From an uncultured Bacteroidota bacterium (GTDB lineage: Bacteria > Bacteroidota > Bacteroidia > Bacteroidales > 4484-276), in NCBI GenBank assembly GCA_903944895.1, contig CAJATL010000015.1:1-33744 (forward strand): a DNA stretch of 33,744 nucleotides, written 5' to 3'. Shown here piece by piece: positions 8,905 to 15,896 of this stretch. The stretch's first letter is position 1. Each line of letters opens with the position of its first letter. The notes beneath the pieces are model-generated. The model had not been told where the DNA came from and did not search any database. It saw only the letters and a list, made by a program, of their open reading frames with translations. A program made the translations under genes and the position numbers.

Positions 8905-9009
8905 TCATGATCGATTGAAACCAACGGCATACCCGCCAACAATCAAATATTTTACGCCATTATCGTTTAACGATCCTATAAACTCTCTGAAATCCTTGTT
9001 CAGCGCCAT
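8905..9009 (-). pseudogene. Truncated MNT-type nucleotidyltransferase (toxin-antitoxin-like)
   Basis: From ATG 9009-9007 the minus strand reads MALNKDFREFIGSLNDNGVK then YLIVGGYAVGFNRS and stop, 34 aa. This is the start of the small nucleotidyltransferase family whose members begin with a helix, then a VGGYAV strand, and continue HGYPRYTKDID, where the catalytic Asp residues lie. The frame ends before those residues, so the protein cannot be active. Its first 50 bp overlap the end of the 8960-9160 gene in another frame. The rest of the gene is gone; the idi terminator and idi 3' end occupy the space. A remnant of a two-gene module. Confidence 0.65.
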
Positions 9010-9160
9010 ATTTCCATGTATTATATTCTTGCCTTATTTGCTCGATTGTCGCTAATCGGACCTCAAAGGGCTGCGATTGCCAAAAAAGGAAATCGTTACC
9101 TTGTTGTTTAATCTTTCCTTGTCGGAAAAATGTTTTGTCCAATTTCTCACTATCTGCCAT
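8960..9160 (-). CDS. Small protein encoded upstream of a nucleotidyltransferase remnant
   Basis: 66 aa, starting MADSEKLDKTFFRQGKIK, with conserved-looking DFLFWQSQPFEVRLATIEQI and a C-terminal YNTWKYGAEQGFQRVYRIVK. From memory it resembles a small uncharacterised Bacteroidota family often found just 5' of VGGYAV nucleotidyltransferases, possibly the partner of a toxin-antitoxin pair. A promoter-like arrangement precedes it on the minus strand: TTTG at 9216-9213, then TAATTTTA at 9189-9182, with 23 bp between. The small gene is intact while its partner at 8905-9009 is truncated. Confidence 0.65.
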   Translation of the reverse strand: MADSEKLDKTFFRQGKIKQQGNDFLFWQSQPFEVRLATIEQIRQEYNTWKYGAEQGFQRVYRIVKR

Positions 9161-9260
9161 TGGCTTTTGTTTGATGGAGTGTAAAATTACAGCTTTTATC
9201 CTTACCTTAAGTCAAACGATGAAGAATTACTTAACGCTTTAGGCTGCTGAAACCAGGAGT

Positions 9261-9476
9261 GATCTAAGATTTATTAAACACGAATTCGACTACGTTTTTG
9301 CGGGTACTTTCGACAGCAATCCAAAAATTAGCCACCATGAAATCGTATCCCGGAAATGGATGCGAACAAACGACATTGCCACCGGCATGAAAATGGATCA
9401 CGAAAAATGCATGGGTTGGTTTAAGCTCGCTTTTGTTTGGGTAGAGGATTATTGGGGAAAAAGAAAAATTTTTTGA
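9261..9476 (+). pseudogene. Decayed duplicate of the idi 3' half
   Basis: In one open frame this stretch encodes a peptide aligning with idi residues 106-173. By eye about 37 of 61 positions from the HEFD motif onward match: KHEFDYVFAGTFDSNPKI against EHEFDHVFGGTFNSNPKI, and later DIATGMKM against DIATDMKM. It ends at TGA 9474-9476. The first Glu of the catalytic EHE pair is Lys here, and the half bearing the catalytic Cys is absent. There is no start codon at the left edge. It lies in the same orientation as idi and is separated from it by the terminator and the nucleotidyltransferase remnant, so it looks like one half of an old tandem duplication. Confidence 0.85.
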
Positions 9477-9753
9477 GAAACCGGGTGAAGTGTTTTCCCC
9501 CGTCAATAGCCACCTGATCCGCAAACCGTTCAGCGTTGTCTGTAGAAAAAAAATCAAGCGTTTCAGAGCTTTTGGGGGATTTGCAGGCAAGTTGTTTTCA
9601 AAATATTTGATTTGTCTTTGTAAAACGAAGAATTAATAGCAAATTTGTCAATTCATTCAAAAATGGCTTGTGATTTCCTTATTTCGATATTTACCAGTGG
9701 ATGTTTTTTAATAGTTGGAGGATTTTTGGATATTAACTTTTTAAAAATATGAT

Positions 9754-10209
9754 ATGAAAAGAGTAAAGTTTAAACTACTTTGGGTGCTTGCAGCTTTTTT
9801 GCTACCAGGCATACAGCCCATTATGGCGCAGGAATTTATGAAAATTAACCTGAGCAATGGTTCGGTTATGGAAATCCCGATAGCCGATATTCAAAAACTA
9901 ACTTTTGACCTTTCAACGGGCATTCAGCCGAATAGCCAGGTGTTAACGCAGCTGCTTAAGTTCAAAGCCTACCCAAATCCTGCAAAGGATTACTTAAACC
10001 TTGATTACACCCTTGTTAATGAGGGTGAGGTTTTGCTTGAAATATTAAATATTGGAGGGGAGCGTGTTTTTAGCAAAACCCTTGGCCAGCAGCAGCCCGG
10101 AGATTACCAGCACCGCTGGCAAACACAAAATGTACCTTCAGGAACATACATTTGCCGGATACAACAAAATAAAGAAATTGTCAGTGAAAAAATTATTATC
10201 AAAAAGTAA
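9754..10209 (+). CDS. Small secreted protein with T9SS type A sorting domain
   Basis: 151 aa. A signal peptide (LLWVLAAFLLPGIQPIMAQ) is followed by a short motif, MKINLSNGSVMEIPIADIQK LTFD, and then by a C-terminal T9SS type A domain from about residue 73 (FKAYPNPAKDYLNLDY, ending GTYICRIQQNKEIVSEKIIIKK). Almost nothing lies between the motif and the sorting tail. The tail predicts export across the outer membrane by the type IX system, usually with removal of the tail and surface attachment. It is 12 nt upstream of the lamin-tail protein, with which it shares the N-terminal motif type, so the two are probably cotranscribed. Confidence 0.85.
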   Translation: MKRVKFKLLWVLAAFLLPGIQPIMAQEFMKINLSNGSVMEIPIADIQKLTFDLSTGIQPNSQVLTQLLKFKAYPNPAKDYLNLDYTLVNEGEVLLEILNIGGERVFSKTLGQQQPGDYQHRWQTQNVPSGTYICRIQQNKEIVSEKIIIKK

Positions 10210-10221
10210 AAACATAAGATC

Positions 10222-10797
10222 ATGAAAAAACTATTTTACACATTATTTCTTGCAACCATGATGGTGGCAAACCTTTCGGCCCAGGATCTGGTTATTCATA
10301 AAACAGATGGCTCAGTTGTCAATGTAGCTTTAAATGCCATCGACAGCATTACCTTTTCTAATGCAACCCCCGTCGAAAATTACATCCTGATGAATGAAAT
10401 CTTTTCAAGGGGCACGGATGAAGATCCTGATTGGATTGAAGTTTACAATACTTCTGCTGCTTCAATCGACATCAGCGGATATAAGATTTACGACGGTGGA
10501 GGACAATCGGGTTCAAAGCCTAAAAAAGAGTTTTCTGCAGGGACGATAATTCCCGCCAATGGATTTGTTGTAATCGTTACCGATGATGCCGACCCAAGTG
10601 GTTTTGGGCTTTCAAGCGGTGGTGAGGAAGTCTGGCTCGAAAATGCAACGGGTGTTGTGATTGATGATGTGGTATTTCCGGCAATGGCTGAAGTAACCTA
10701 TTCGTATGGTCGTCAGCCCGATGGCAGTGCTAATTTCTTCATTTTTACCGAAATCACCAAAGGCACTTCAAACAACGATGCTACGATACTTCCATAA
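10222..10797 (+). CDS. Secreted lamin-tail-domain protein
   Basis: 191 aa. A signal peptide (MKKLFYTLFLATMMVANLSAQ) is followed by the short motif LVIHKTDGSVVNVALNAIDS ITFS, then a lamin tail domain (LTD) from about residue 53: ILMNEIFSRGTDEDPDWIEV, YNTSAASIDISGYKIYDGGG, FVVIVTDDAD. LTD domains in bacterial secreted proteins are small immunoglobulin-like folds, often attached to nucleases or adhesins; here the domain stands alone and no enzyme is visible. No T9SS tail is seen. It follows the small T9SS protein by 12 nt, and a strong terminator follows at 10821-10852. Confidence 0.85.
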   Translation: MKKLFYTLFLATMMVANLSAQDLVIHKTDGSVVNVALNAIDSITFSNATPVENYILMNEIFSRGTDEDPDWIEVYNTSAASIDISGYKIYDGGGQSGSKPKKEFSAGTIIPANGFVVIVTDDADPSGFGLSSGGEEVWLENATGVVIDDVVFPAMAEVTYSYGRQPDGSANFFIFTEITKGTSNNDATILP

Positions 10798-10820
10798 CAC
10801 GAAATATATTGCATTTTTAA

Positions 10821-10852
10821 AAAATAAGGCCGGCTTTCGCTGGCCTTATTTT
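10821..10852. terminator. Strong hairpin terminator
   Basis: A 14-bp stem (AAAATAAGGCCGGC, 10821-10834, with 10839-10852) has one G-U pair and a TTTC loop. The A-rich left flank and T-rich right flank would let it work in both directions, ending the lamin-tail transcript on the plus strand. Confidence 0.85.
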
Positions 10853-11037
10853 ATTCTAGGCCTTAGACCCCGATTGCAAAAATAGTCCGGCGAAACATAT
10901 CAGGAAGTAACAAATGGATTGTTAAGTTTTGCAAACGTATTAATATTCTGTTCTTTAATCAATTTACACTTCTTCCGTAACGGAATTTCCGTAATTCAAA
11001 TTATGGGCAGTTGAAAAAAGCCAACGAATAATTGTGA

Positions 11038-11158
11038 TGACCTCAGAGAGGTCACATGTTTGTAGAAAATGATAAAGATTAAGGAGTTCGACCCCGGCTG
11101 GGGTCGCATATCTATTATTTTGAATCCTTTCTACAAACATTTCATCCCTTCGGGATGA
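11038..11158. repeat. Three-hairpin composite repeat
   Basis: Three hairpins sit in a row: TGACCTC-aga-GAGGTCA (11038-11054), CGACCCC-ggct-GGGGTCG (11089-11106) and CATCCC-ttc-GGGATG (11143-11157). Between them ATGTTTGTAGAAA (11056-11068) and TTTCTACAAACAT (11128-11140) form a perfect 13-bp inverted repeat, so the middle hairpin is held at the tip of a longer stem. From memory, similar words occur in many Bacteroidota intergenic regions, which suggests a dispersed element. The rest of 10853-11239 shows no gene. Confidence 0.7.
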
Positions 11159-11239
11159 TTATTCTAAGACAACTTAAAATTATCGGAGGTCATTTTGGAG
11201 ATTAACCAAAGTTCATGAAAAGAGAATCTCCTTTTTAAT

Positions 11240-12985
11240 CTATGCCTCCCGCCATTCTCCGTTTTCCTTGATCAGATCAATCAAACGATCAACCGCTTCG
11301 CTTTCAGGAACAGATTTTATAAGCATTTTCTTTCCTTTGAAAAGAGCGACTTTGCCATTTCCCATACCCACGTAGCCATAATCGGCATCGGCCATTTCGC
11401 CGGGACCGTTTACGATGCAACCCATCACGGCAATTTTAAGTCCGGGCAGATGCGAAGTTTTCGATTTGATTTTCTGAAGCGAAGCCTGAATATCGTACTG
11501 CGTGCGGCCGCAGGATGGACATGCAATAAATTCGGTTTTTGAAATCCGGGACCCACAGGCCTGCAATATTTGAAAAGAAATTTCAACCAGTTTTTGAGGG
11601 TTTTGATTTTCGGCTTCAAGCCAGATTCCATCCCCGAAGCCATCAATAAAAAGCGGCCCAAAATCAAGTGCAGCCTGAATCCCTAATTTTATGGGATCAG
11701 TTTCGGAATAGACCTTTTTCAGGATAACAGGAGTTTTCAGATTTTCGTGATGCAGCATTTCGAAAACCTTCCGCCATTCTTCAACCGGGTTTTTGGTGGT
11801 TGATTCAACAATTAAAATAAAATTTGCAGGCTGATACAGGCTTTTGAGCCAGTCCACCGAAATTACGGAAGCATTAATTTTGACAAAACCTTCCGGTAAA
11901 TGCTTTTCAAAACCTGATTTGGCTCCTTCAAGAAATTCATAAACACGGCCTTTTCCATGGATTTTATCTTCGGAGAAAACCAAATCCGGGGCATGAGCTT
12001 CATTTGCTTTTTCCTTCCCGATAACAAGTGGGAAAGTAAAATTTCCGGATAAAAAGTTTGGATTAATTTCTCTTTTTGTAAAACTGAAAGGGTCATAAAA
12101 AAACCCGTCAAAAGGCTTGTCAGTAAAAGAAGGAATATTTGAAAAAGCTTCACAAATCTGCTGTGCCACCGGAATTTCAAACACAGGGTCTTCGGTAAGC
12201 GAAACGCGGATGGTGTCGCCTATTCCATCGGTAAGCAGGGCACCAATTCCAGCGGCTGATTTGATGCGGCCATCCTCGGCATCACCGGCTTCGGTAACGC
12301 CCAGATGGATAGGATAATCCATGCCTTCGGCGATCATTTTTTGAACCAGAAGTCGTGTTGCATGAACCATCACCCGCACATTGCTGGCTTTCATGGATAA
12401 AACGATGTTGTGAAAATCCATTTTCCGGCAAATCCGAACAAATTCGAGGGCTGCATCCACCATGCCTTCCGGAGTGTTTCCAAATTTGCTGATAATCCTT
12501 TCGGACAAAGAGCCGTGGTTGGAGCCGATTCGCAAAGCTGCACCATGCTTTTTAAGTTCAGCAATCAAGGGTGCAATCCGCTCTTCGGTTTTACGAATGG
12601 CTTCCTGAAATTCTTCTTCTGTAAAATCAGCCTTGCCAAGGTTACGGTCGGTGTAGTTTCCCGGGTTTATCCTTACTTTTTCGACAATGGAAGCGGCTAT
12701 CAGTGCGGCTTTTGGGTTAAAATGAATGTCGGCAATCAAAGGAACATCATAATCTTTTTTCAGGAGTTCTTCTTTTATGAGCGCCAGGTTTTCGGCTTCA
12801 CGGATTCCGGGAGCGGTAATCCGCACCATTTCGCATCCGGCATCAGCCAAAAGCATCGTCTGACGCACCGTTGCCGCAATATCAGCGGTATTTGTGCTGG
12901 TCATCGATTGAATTGTTACCGGGTTTTTGCCTCCGATAATGATCTTCCCAACTTTTACTTCCCGCGTTTTGAATCTGCTGCTCAT
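11240..12985 (-). CDS. ispG: 4-hydroxy-3-methylbut-2-enyl-diphosphate synthase, long form
   Basis: 581 aa. IspG (GcpE) is the iron-sulfur enzyme of the MEP pathway that reductively converts MEcPP to HMBPP. The N-terminal TIM barrel starts MSSRFKTREVKVGKIIIGG and contains GSNHGSLSERI and GVTEAGDAEDGRIKSA. Ligands of the 4Fe-4S cluster are Cys489 and Cys492 (CPSC) and Cys523 with Glu530 (GCIVNGPGE). The roughly 200 extra residues between barrel and cluster domain are the insertion domain found in Bacteroidota, chlamydial and plant forms. It supplies isoprenoid precursor to the crt/idi operon 2.4 kb away but is on the other strand. A broken copy of its first 50 codons lies 450 bp upstream. Confidence 0.95.
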   Translation of the reverse strand: MSSRFKTREVKVGKIIIGGKNPVTIQSMTSTNTADIAATVRQTMLLADAGCEMVRITAPGIREAENLALIKEELLKKDYDVPLIADIHFNPKAALIAASIVEKVRINPGNYTDRNLGKADFTEEEFQEAIRKTEERIAPLIAELKKHGAALRIGSNHGSLSERIISKFGNTPEGMVDAALEFVRICRKMDFHNIVLSMKASNVRVMVHATRLLVQKMIAEGMDYPIHLGVTEAGDAEDGRIKSAAGIGALLTDGIGDTIRVSLTEDPVFEIPVAQQICEAFSNIPSFTDKPFDGFFYDPFSFTKREINPNFLSGNFTFPLVIGKEKANEAHAPDLVFSEDKIHGKGRVYEFLEGAKSGFEKHLPEGFVKINASVISVDWLKSLYQPANFILIVESTTKNPVEEWRKVFEMLHHENLKTPVILKKVYSETDPIKLGIQAALDFGPLFIDGFGDGIWLEAENQNPQKLVEISFQILQACGSRISKTEFIACPSCGRTQYDIQASLQKIKSKTSHLPGLKIAVMGCIVNGPGEMADADYGYVGMGNGKVALFKGKKMLIKSVPESEAVDRLIDLIKENGEWREA

Positions 12986-13206
12986 GTTGCTGTATGATGA
13001 ATTAATTACAAAAGAAAGGTTTTTTGGGCTACCAGATTGAAGTTCAATTCATATTTTAAGATAGAAGTTACCTGTTGTTACGAAAAGCATCCTTGGAAAG
13101 GAATTTAAAAACACTTGTTTTGTATTGAAAATCCTTGCGTGGATTGAAATTTCCAGAATGATGGATTAGTCTGGTCTAATAAGGCATAAAAAATTAAAAA
13201 AAATGT

Positions 13207-13293
13207 GGCTAAAGCCCTGAATATCACGGACATCAATTGCCCCGACCTTAAGGTCGGGGCAATTGAAAACCAGACAGTTACCGGGCTTTAGCC
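13207..13293. repeat. Nested palindromic element
   Basis: Outer arms GGCTAAAGCCC (13207-13217) and GGGCTTTAGCC (13283-13293) are perfect complements. In the centre a 32-nt perfect palindrome spans 13234-13265, each half reading CAATTGCCCCGACCTT or its complement. From memory, GGGCTTTAGCCC with an inner CCCCGACC hairpin recurs in other Bacteroidota intergenic regions. It has no coding capacity. It lies between ispG and its broken copy. Confidence 0.75.
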
Positions 13294-13324
13294 CAAATCC
13301 AACCAGTTTTTAGTCTTGACTCAT

Positions 13325-13410
13325 GGATGAAACAGGTACCTGTTATTTTCATTTATTGCCGAAAACAGGTACCTGTTTTCGGACTTATTTGGATGAAACA
13401 GGTACCTGTT
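13325..13410. repeat. Three palindromes AACAGGTACCTGTT at exact 33-bp spacing
   Basis: The 14-bp palindrome occurs at 13331-13344, 13364-13377 and 13397-13410, so its starts are exactly 33 bp apart. The middle copy extends to a 24-bp perfect palindrome (13359-13382). Copies 1 and 3 share a longer left flank (GGATGA, from 13325 and 13391). Equal spacing near three helical turns suggests three operators for a dimeric regulator on one DNA face, or a small tandem repeat. It lies 340-425 bp upstream of the ispG start. Confidence 0.8.
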
Positions 13411-13432
13411 TTGTCTAAAGAGAAACAATTAT

Positions 13433-13585
13433 TCAAAACATTTCAAAGCCAGCATCAGCCAACAGCGGTGTCTGACTCATTGTTGCTGTAGTATCAGCGG
13501 TGTTGGTATTGGTCATCGATTGAATCCTCACCTGATTTTTGCCTCCGATAATGATCTTCCCAACTTTGACTTCCCTGGTTTTAAA
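13433..13585 (-). pseudogene. Decayed duplicate of the ispG 5' end
   Basis: Read on the minus strand from 13585, this encodes FKTREVKVGKIIIGGKN, then QVRIQSMTNTNTADTTATMS and QTPLLADAGFEMF, ending in TGA at 13435-13433. It matches ispG residues 5-54 closely, and the DNA around GGAGGCAAAAA and AAGATCATTATC is nearly identical. The ATG is missing: the codons before Phe do not match ispG and contain no in-frame start. It stops after the segment equivalent to ADAGCEM. Substitutions such as PVT to QVR and TM to TP show it is not under normal constraint. It has the same orientation as ispG, so it looks like the leftover of a tandem duplication. Confidence 0.88.
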
Positions 13586-13626
13586 TTTGGTGTTCTTTAT
13601 TTTGTTTGACGAATCTATTCTTCAAT

Positions 13627-13666
13627 TCCCGCCAAAGCGGGATTTCGGCAAACGCCTCAACATTCC
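13627..13666. repeat. Dispersed 40-bp repeat with CCCGCC-GCGGG hairpin, copy 1
   Basis: A hairpin CCCGCC-aaa-GCGGG is followed by ATTTCGGC and AACGCCTCAACATTCC. The same 40 bp, with two mismatches, occur in inverted orientation at 21172-21211. Both copies run on into a short-word tract of CATTCC/TTCCAAT type. Confidence 0.75.
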
Positions 13667-13687
13667 ATCATTCCAATCTCCCAATTT

Positions 13688-14728
13688 TTACCTCAAAATA
13701 CTGTCAGCATGTTGAATCAGCCTTTCCGGAATTATCCAGTTTTCTTTCAGGTTTTTCAATGCATTAAGATTTATAAATAGTTTTTCAGGAACCACGTTTT
13801 CGATAGGGATTTCGGAAGGCTTTTTTCCTTCGAGTATATCCGCAGCAATATTACCGCCAGCCAGTCCCACTTCATAATAATTAGCTCCCAATCCAAACAA
13901 AGCACCTTTTTTGGCATGTTCAGGATCGTTACAAAAAACCGGAATTTTACCATTTTGGCCGGCTTTAACCATCAGATCAAAAGCTAGTTCCACTGTGTTG
14001 TCGCCACCAATCCAGAGCGCCTGAACGCCTCTGGCAACCAGTGAATTTGAGACTTCCAGCACGGAGGTGGTGTTTTCGACACTTGCTTCCAGTAATTCGA
14101 TGCCAAGGCTGTCGCAAACCTTACGCGCAATCATAACACAAGCCTCGGAGCAGCTTTCATGGTTGCACCAGGGAACCCCAAGTTTTTTCAAACCAGGGTT
14201 TATTTGCAGGGCAATCAGGATGGCATCTTCGACAGGTTGAAAGGTCCCAAGCCCTGCCAGATGTTCAGGCCTCAATTCCGGATGTTCCCTCTCAAGCCCG
14301 ACACCGGAGCGAAAAGGGTCGGTAACGGCCGCAAAAACATGGATCACCTCTCCGTTTTTGTTGGCATTCGCCATCACCTGGAGTGCGGGAGTGCTGGCAG
14401 TAAGGACAATGTCAAATTTTTTGTTGATGATTTCCTTTGCGATGGTGTTGGCTGTAGGCAGATCGTTTTCGGCACAATAACGGGTAAGCCGGATGTTTTT
14501 CCCATCGTTAAACCCTCTCTGCGAAAGGCCATCAATAAATCCACGCTCCGTAATGTCGAGCAGCGGACGTGACGAAAACTTAAAGACGGCAATATTTTTA
14601 TAGCCCGACTTACCGGTTTGTTTACCTGGCAAATCCGAGAGCAGTAAAATACCCGAAACAAGCAATAACAGCAGGATTCCCAGCCAGATTCCCTTGATTG
14701 GTGAGGTAAATTTTTCAAGATTTCGCAT
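13688..14728 (-). CDS. ABC transporter substrate-binding protein (pfam04392/COG2984 type), divergent
   Basis: 346 aa. An N-terminal hydrophobic helix (GIWLGILLLLLVSGILLLS) probably anchors it in the inner membrane; no lipobox Cys is seen. The rest has the periplasmic binding fold of the ABC_sub_bind family: YKNIAVFKFSSRPLLD, FDIVLTASTPALQVMANAN, VFAAVTDPFRSGVGL, VQALWIGGDNTVE. Proteins of this family serve COG2984/COG4120/COG1101 importers, one of which (TrpXYZ) takes up tryptophan; the ligand here is unknown. It is transcribed away from a second, different member at 14841, and no permease lies on its own side, so the two may share one transporter. A TATTTTTG -7 element lies just upstream. 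Confidence 0.85.
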   Translation of the reverse strand: MRNLEKFTSPIKGIWLGILLLLLVSGILLLSDLPGKQTGKSGYKNIAVFKFSSRPLLDITERGFIDGLSQRGFNDGKNIRLTRYCAENDLPTANTIAKEIINKKFDIVLTASTPALQVMANANKNGEVIHVFAAVTDPFRSGVGLEREHPELRPEHLAGLGTFQPVEDAILIALQINPGLKKLGVPWCNHESCSEACVMIARKVCDSLGIELLEASVENTTSVLEVSNSLVARGVQALWIGGDNTVELAFDLMVKAGQNGKIPVFCNDPEHAKKGALFGLGANYYEVGLAGGNIAADILEGKKPSEIPIENVVPEKLFINLNALKNLKENWIIPERLIQHADSILR

Positions 14729-14747
14729 CGGATAATTTTATTATTTT

Positions 14748-14755
14748 CAAAAATA
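14748..14755 (-). promoter_or_regulatory. -7 element TATTTTTG for the leftward substrate-binding gene
   Basis: On the minus strand TATTTTTG matches the Bacteroidota TAnnTTTG consensus and lies 20 bp before the ATG at 14728. No clear -33 TTTG is seen. Confidence 0.5.
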
Positions 14756-14791
14756 CGTAAACCTTTTAAATGTGCAGCATTTTATTGATGG

Positions 14792-14820
14792 TTGTCCGAA
14801 AGAATTATTTCCTAATTTAG
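14792..14820 (+). promoter_or_regulatory. Promoter of the ABC/STAS operon
   Basis: TTG (14792-14794) and TAATTTAG (14813-14820) are 18 bp apart, within the spacing of Bacteroidota -33/-7 promoters; the -7 box differs from TAnnTTTG at one base. A start point near 14827 would lie downstream of ATG 14772 and just before ATG 14841, which supports the latter as the true start. Confidence 0.45.
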
Positions 14821-14840
14821 CCAGATCAAATCAAAAAAAA

Positions 14841-15896
14841 ATGGCATTTTCGATTAAACCACTTTCGCGTGGATTTGGGCTGCTCTTTCTGGTTGCCCTT
14901 GTTTTGCTGATATCCGATTTAAGCAACCGGAATAATGAAGTGAAAAACAAACCTGTAAACATTCAGTCAGGCGCTGATCAGGCTTTCAGGCCGGCACAAA
15001 AACTCAGGTTAGCATTGATTCAATACAGCGATGCACCCATTTCGGAACAAACCCTCGAAGGAATTCTTGCCGGCCTTGAAGAAAACGGCCTGGTAAAAAA
15101 TACGGATTATGACCTGGATATTTCAAATGCACAGGGTGATGTAGGCACCTTGAACAGCATTTTCGACGCTGTAAAATCAACCAAATATGATCTGATTTTC
15201 GTTTCTTCGACGCCAACTTTACAGGTTGCTATTCGCAAAATTACAGATACTCCCGTTGTTTTCACAACCGTTGCCGATCCTGTGAAAGCTGGTGCCGGAA
15301 CAGATTTTGAGAATCATCTTGCAAATATCACAGGAATTTCGACAACGGGCGCCTATCCGGAAATGGCAGACCTGGTGATGAAAATTTTGCCCGGAACAAA
15401 GGTCATTGGAACGCTCTATTCGCCGGGAGAAGCGAACTCGGTAGTAAACCGGGATGCGTTGGAAAAAACTGCTGTCTCTCAAGGCCTCCGGCTTATCTCG
15501 GTTCCCGTTAATTCGAGTTCCGAAACCACCGACGCAGCACTTTCGTTGTGCTCCCAAAACATCGAAATTGTAGTTCAAATCGTGGATAATCTAACTTCGG
15601 CCTCATTTTCATCGATCCTCAAAGTTGCTACCAAGGCAAAAATTCCTGTGTTTGGTTTTGTCGAATCGCAGGTTAGCGATGGTGCTGTTGCTGCCGTTTC
15701 GCGGGATTATGTGCAGGCGGGCAAAGATGCAGTGAGGCTTGCGGTAAGGATTTTCAGAGGAGAGAATCCCAAAAATATCCCGTTCGAATATGTTTCGAAA
15801 ACAAACCTTGTCATCAATAAACTTGCTGCGGCTAAGGCCGGAATAAGCATTCCAGCCGAAATTTTAGAAAAAGCTGATAAAATCATTACCGAATGA
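14841..15896 (+). CDS. ABC transporter substrate-binding protein (pfam04392/COG2984 type)
   Basis: 351 aa from ATG 14841. The frame opens 23 codons earlier, but that part is not signal-like and the putative promoter lies inside it. An N-terminal membrane helix (FGLLFLVALVLLISDLS) is followed by the binding-protein fold: KLRLALIQYSDAPISEQTL, YDLIFVSSTPTLQVAIRKIT, PVVFTTVADPVKAGAGTDFE, IPVFGFVESQVSDGAV. The STPTLQVA and TVADPVKAG segments parallel those of the divergent protein at 13688. It captures a small solute, possibly an amino acid or other organic molecule, for the permease and ATPase downstream. It overlaps the STAS gene by 4 nt (ATGA), so the two products are coupled. Confidence 0.87.
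   Translation: MAFSIKPLSRGFGLLFLVALVLLISDLSNRNNEVKNKPVNIQSGADQAFRPAQKLRLALIQYSDAPISEQTLEGILAGLEENGLVKNTDYDLDISNAQGDVGTLNSIFDAVKSTKYDLIFVSSTPTLQVAIRKITDTPVVFTTVADPVKAGAGTDFENHLANITGISTTGAYPEMADLVMKILPGTKVIGTLYSPGEANSVVNRDALEKTAVSQGLRLISVPVNSSSETTDAALSLCSQNIEIVVQIVDNLTSASFSSILKVATKAKIPVFGFVESQVSDGAVAAVSRDYVQAGKDAVRLAVRIFRGENPKNIPFEYVSKTNLVINKLAAAKAGISIPAEILEKADKIITE

Noticed and set aside
9264-9590. 108-codon minus-strand frame
   Set aside because: It is the antisense of the idi pseudogene; the same antisense pattern exists opposite the true idi.
13325-13410. CRISPR-like appearance of the three regularly spaced palindromes
   Set aside because: Repeats are only 14 bp with 19-bp spacers, two flanks are shared between copies, only three units exist and no cas gene is near.
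14772-14840. Upstream ATG for the rightward substrate-binding gene
   Set aside because: The 23 extra codons are not signal-like, and a promoter-like -33/-7 pair lies inside them; ATG 14841 directly precedes the membrane helix.
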